Assembly: GCF_037975245.1 (NCBI RefSeq)
Contig: NC_092573.1
Span: 1,546,001 to 1,610,000 of the forward strand
Length of the DNA: 64,000 nt
Reading direction: 5' to 3'
Origin: Apostichopus japonicus
Taxonomy: Eukaryota; Echinodermata; Holothuroidea; Aspidochirotida; Stichopodidae
A program made the translations under genes and the position numbers. The notes beneath the pieces were generated by a model, which had not been told where the DNA came from, searched no databases, and worked only from the letters and a program-made list of their open reading frames with translations. This document shows, piece after piece, positions 60,276 to 64,000 of this stretch (positions are counted from its first letter, which is position 1; each line of letters opens with the position of its first letter).

Positions 60276-60651
60276 AAGTGGTTCATTAAGATATATGTAA
60301 CATCAAACAGTCACTTGCTAACATTGAAAGATTTTGTATCATGCAGAAATGAAAACAGCCTGTGGGTGAGCAATACTGCTGGGAAACTTATTTGTATTAT
60401 TTATCTGCTGATGCTTTACTGGTCTGTAAGGAGGAGCCTTTCAATGAGTGGTTAATTGAGAAGGCTGTAGTCAGCTTGGTGATGGTGTAGAGTGTAAAAG
60501 ATTTACAAATTTATAAAAACTCTCTGTTAATCGAACTCAGTAAATATTCTGGAGATAGATAAATACTGTATCTGTAGTTTTGTCCATAGTTCCAAATAAG
60601 TAATTTCGTTCGTTCCTGTCATTTTCTAGAATTTTTTTTTTTTTTTCACAG

Positions 60652-60777
60652 GCAAAATGCTGTTTTGTTGAATCTTTTATGCATTTAAATGAACCCAATG
60701 CAAATTTACTTTCATTCAGCTCGGTAAAGGCAGTTGTGCATATTGATAGCATACAGTGCAATCATATTCTAAAATAA
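60652..60777 (+). CDS. Candidate terminal exon, unidentified
   Basis: A run of about 15 T followed by CACAG is a strong acceptor pattern. The phase-0 frame after it runs 41 codons to TAA (AKCCFVESFMHLNEPNANLL..., ending ...IQCNHILK). The other two phases stop quickly. A GTAAAG inside could act as a donor. I cannot identify the peptide, and T runs are common here, so chance is likely. Confidence 0.15.
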   Translation, partial: AKCCFVESFMHLNEPNANLLSFSSVKAVVHIDSIQCNHILK

Positions 60778-61984
60778 TCATATTCATTTTTTCGGAATCT
60801 TACTGCATGATGGGTCCTTTTCTACCTTTCGTGTGTACTTCTTTCATTGGCTTGTACTTTATTGACCTCTATGGAAGTGCCACTCCTTTACTAGGCAAAC
60901 AAGAACTTTCTAGAATGATACATGATTTATAATATATATCCATTGGAAACTTCCTAACGTAATATTTTACCTACCTCAAAATGGACTGTTTTCTTTTTAA
61001 ACCCCCCGCCACAATATTTTTTACCCCCCCTCCCCCCACCATATTATTTTTTTTTTATGCCAACTTATGGGACCTGTGTGAAGGGATGAATTGTTGCTGA
61101 GATTAATGTCATCACAAAGAATTTCACATTCATAGTAGGTGGAAAAAGGATAAATCTCCTTGATGCCAACTCATTAATGTAAACCATTGCAATTAGTCAT
61201 GAACTCCTACACGGTAAATCTTTGAAACCTTCTAAATAGCGTTCAGATGAATAGGATATATCACAAATATCGTTCCTACAAATGCCAGAATTCTCTTTGA
61301 TGAGGTTTGTGTTCTATATTCCATAATTTTAGACAATACTATTTAACAATGATATCATCGTATGTAAAAGGAATGATGAGCAGCTATGTATTAAAATGGC
61401 TTTTCATCTATTTGTTAAAATTGGAGCCACAATACGGCTAGTGCGTAAATCATAAATTTCAAATTTAAATCTTTCAAATTTTGAGTATATAGTAGCTAGG
61501 TAACTTTGGAGGATTTTGTCTGGTTGATTATTAACGCAATAAGATGAAGTTTTCACCAAAGTGTGTTTGACTGTGTTTGATTTTGTTTTTTCTCCATGAT
61601 AAGTGTAGGTGTATATTACATGCTTCTCCCCGAAATCATCTAGCTACTAGGAACTCTCTGTGAATGACGTCATGGGAAGTGTATTTCAAGTATGTACTTC
61701 TCGAGAAGAATGTGACAGTTTCTATTATCTTCCTCCTAGACACAGCTTCATTTGAAAATCAGCTTGATTGAGAGACACTCACTTCACAGTTAAGAGGAGG
61801 AGTTAAACCTGTCACCATAGCAACATGGTTGAAACTATGCCAAGTAACTGGCTCATAATTTAATGGAAATATGAGAGAAATGAAAGAAGAGACCAACTGG
61901 ATTTTTTTCTTATTACAAATGACACGTTAAATGTTGGCGGCATTCAAAACGATGTAACCAAAATAGTCCAGTACCCCAAGCTGG

Positions 61985-62110
61985 GGAGGGGTGCCACGGT
62001 CCTGCCAAAAGTTTCAGAGCAGCAATAATCACTTCAGCCATAGGCAATGTTTTCAAAACACCACTGAACACAGGTCTCACTCTTGGCCCCTCAAACCAGT
62101 TTATTTGGGG
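61985..62110 (-). repeat. Diverged family A repeat, reverse orientation
   Basis: GGGGAGGGGTGCCACGGTCC, an ACACAGGTCTCACTCTTGG segment, then CAAACCAGTTTATTTGGGG, which is the same terminus as in the copies ending at 26050 and 34720. Confidence 0.45.
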
Positions 62111-63370
62111 ATTTTATATTCATCCAAGATAGAACTGTTAGGGCTGTGTTGTTTAATCTTAAGGCTCTGTTTGGATGATATGGTCAGAGGGCAATTGGTC
62201 AAGTTTGGAAGGATATCTATCCTTCCTTGACTTTCCTGTAGTCATTATGCAATGATTGGTTCCAAGAAAAGCACTTTAGATTGTATGTTTTGTTCCATTT
62301 CCATGGCAACTCATTACACTTTCCCGCTGAGATAATTTCCCCTCATGAGAAATACATAGGAGTGATTTATGTGAGCAAACACAGTTTAATACCTTCTCAA
62401 TGTATGCATACAGTTGGATACTCCATCTTTCTCATTTATCAGCAATAACCGTCTCTAGTGGAGTGAAAGAGAAGCACAGCTATGATAAGCTACCCTTTAC
62501 TAACATGTCTGACAGGTTTATTAGGCTTGAGGTACAGTAACAATCTGAACATGGTCGACGTGCATATATTCCTGTTTCCCCAAACATAACATACAAAAAA
62601 ACAAATAACTTCAGCTCTGTTTCTTAGAAATGATTAACTCCATGGAGCCGCAGTGACTTCGTTAGTGCTCTTGAGCGTGGCATGATAAGATCCGACCGAT
62701 GTAAACGATCTGTGTTTTGCAACACCGTAGAGAATTCGATTGTAAGAGCAGTCAATCCATGAAACATGACATGCTTCTAAGACGCACGGCTCTACTGTGT
62801 TTGCATAAATACAGCCTGAGTTAACTGTGAGCCTATAATCATCCATTGTACAGGTCAGAGGAAACTTCTGGATTAGAAACGTGCTAATTAAATCTCAAAT
62901 TTCTGTCGGTTAAAATTCCTAGCCGTCTAAAATAACACGACTGGAATGTACTATATCATCAGCATTATAACATTGGCAGGGATGAAATGTCTGTTTTAAG
63001 AGGGGTGAAGTGAGTGTTCCCTGTTTTATGACATTTCTTCAGGACTTTGCAAAATGTGACGCATTTCGTATCTATTTTCAGTATTTTTGGAAGAGGAAAA
63101 CCAGAGTAGTAACCTGTGTTGCTTGAATATATCAGTGTTGAAAGGGGCATGTCACGTCATCCAAAGTTTGCTCATTTTCCATCAATGTTTGGGTATCTCT
63201 TTTTTTTTGTAACATTTTATCTGTTTTGGCTTTTTAACCTTCAAAATGTCAACCGTACACGTCTCTTGAACAGGGCACACTTTTACACCTTTACATATTT
63301 GAAGGAATTCAGAGCTTGTCATTTAGAAAAATTAAGCACAGAGAAGGAAATATGAAAAGGAACAGAAAAT

Positions 63371-63408
63371 GACACACACACATACACACACGCACACAAA
63401 CACACAAA
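63371..63408. repeat. (CA)n microsatellite, interrupted
   Basis: ACACACACACATACACACAC and further CA units with single-base interruptions. Confidence 0.95.
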
Positions 63409-64000
63409 AGAAATGACAAAGACAAAAAGGGAATAGGACTCAATTGGTGGCAATGTCAATATGAAAGGTAAATGTGAGAGAGGGTGCAGGGCTATGGCTG
63501 ACTGGGTTTAGTCAAGTTTCTGTTCTGCAGTGTTCCATACTGGTATTGTTGTAATCTGTCTGGGTTTATATACTGCAGGCAGCTTGTGATTCTGTATAAA
63601 CCTTTGCAGGCTGTCCTCTGTTGTGAAAACTGTTATCCTCACGTAAAAGATTAACTTTGGAAGTACTGTTTTCATAAAAACGGACGAGGCACAGTGTTCC
63701 AGCTGTCAAGAGCTTGGAGGAAGTAAGCGGAATCCAGCCAGCATTTACACTCTGCTTTCTGTCTTTGATCAAATACCAGAACATTAACTCATGAAATATT
63801 CAAACTGTATACATTACGCCAAAGCTGAAATATGTGTCGGAGAGGGTTTCTTTGAAATGCTGTCTACTCGATTCTATCATGTAACAGGATATTGATTGGA
63901 TATTGATTGTGAATACAGTCAGGGGTGTTCATATAGTGTAGCTGCCTGTTCCATCTTGATTGATCATTCGCAATATTTCAGTGTTTCAATTGAAGCATGT

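Larger units (their letters stand above)
58016..64000. other. Non-coding DNA to the window end, no gene recognised
   Basis: Contains a duplicated segment at 58310, a SINE head at 58896, microsatellites, a candidate exon at 60652 and a diverged family A copy near 61985. I searched for phosphatase motifs such as the His-Cys-x5-Arg loop, WPD and YINA and saw none. Confidence 0.5.

Noticed and set aside
63600-63784. 43-codon plus-strand frame with ELGG, considered as the missing end of the Sec14 domain
   Set aside because: The surrounding residues do not fit the family, there is no acceptor, and the antisense frame is equally open.

Overview
The window is nuclear DNA from an animal. It is AT-rich, with long introns bounded by GT/AG splice sites, many dispersed short repeats, tRNA-derived SINE heads, microsatellites and long G or C runs. 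There are no bacterial-style operons. Nearly all open frames of 60-114 codons are chance frames, repeats or antisense of the exons described here. The repeat content and a vertebrate-like PTPN9 suggest a marine invertebrate deuterostome. An echinoderm is my best guess, with low confidence.

The one gene I can name is an orthologue of PTPN9 (PTP-MEG2), a protein tyrosine phosphatase with an N-terminal CRAL-TRIO/Sec14 lipid-binding domain, on the + strand. Four consecutive coding exons are visible (20842-20985, 34016-34105, 34455-34579, 43792-44008). Their splice phases match and together they encode 192 residues, from the CRAL-TRIO N-terminal helices through most of the Sec14 fold. Introns are 13.0, 0.35 and 9.2 kb. 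The first coding exon, the rest of the Sec14 domain and the whole phosphatase domain were not found, so the next intron is either about 20 kb or hides exons I missed. Several ATG-plus-splice-donor segments (30042, 53262, 57959) are possible alternative or unrelated first exons, and a possible terminal exon of an upstream gene lies at 1-132.

Layout: 1-132 possible upstream exon, followed by possible 3' UTR; 1.3-20.8 kb upstream or intron DNA full of repeats; 20.8-44.0 kb the PTPN9 CRAL-TRIO exons; 45.0-47.7 kb a nested DNA transposon; 49.6-50.6 kb an 86-bp minisatellite; 53-64 kb candidate first exons and sparse repeats.

The repeats are the most interesting part. A short dispersed family (called family A) occurs more than 15 times in both orientations. 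Three copies are bounded by unusually long direct repeats of about 30-43 bp, and in one orientation the family carries a consensus-like splice donor. A CAGGGC-ended, hAT-like miniature element (family B) has one complete 321-bp copy. A second copy is split by a 2433-bp element with long terminal inverted repeats and TTA target duplications, which fits PIF/Harbinger; the intact copy approximates the empty site. Family C shares TTTCTAGCATATTT, and family D is a dispersed periodic repeat with a perfect AGGTCA direct repeat.
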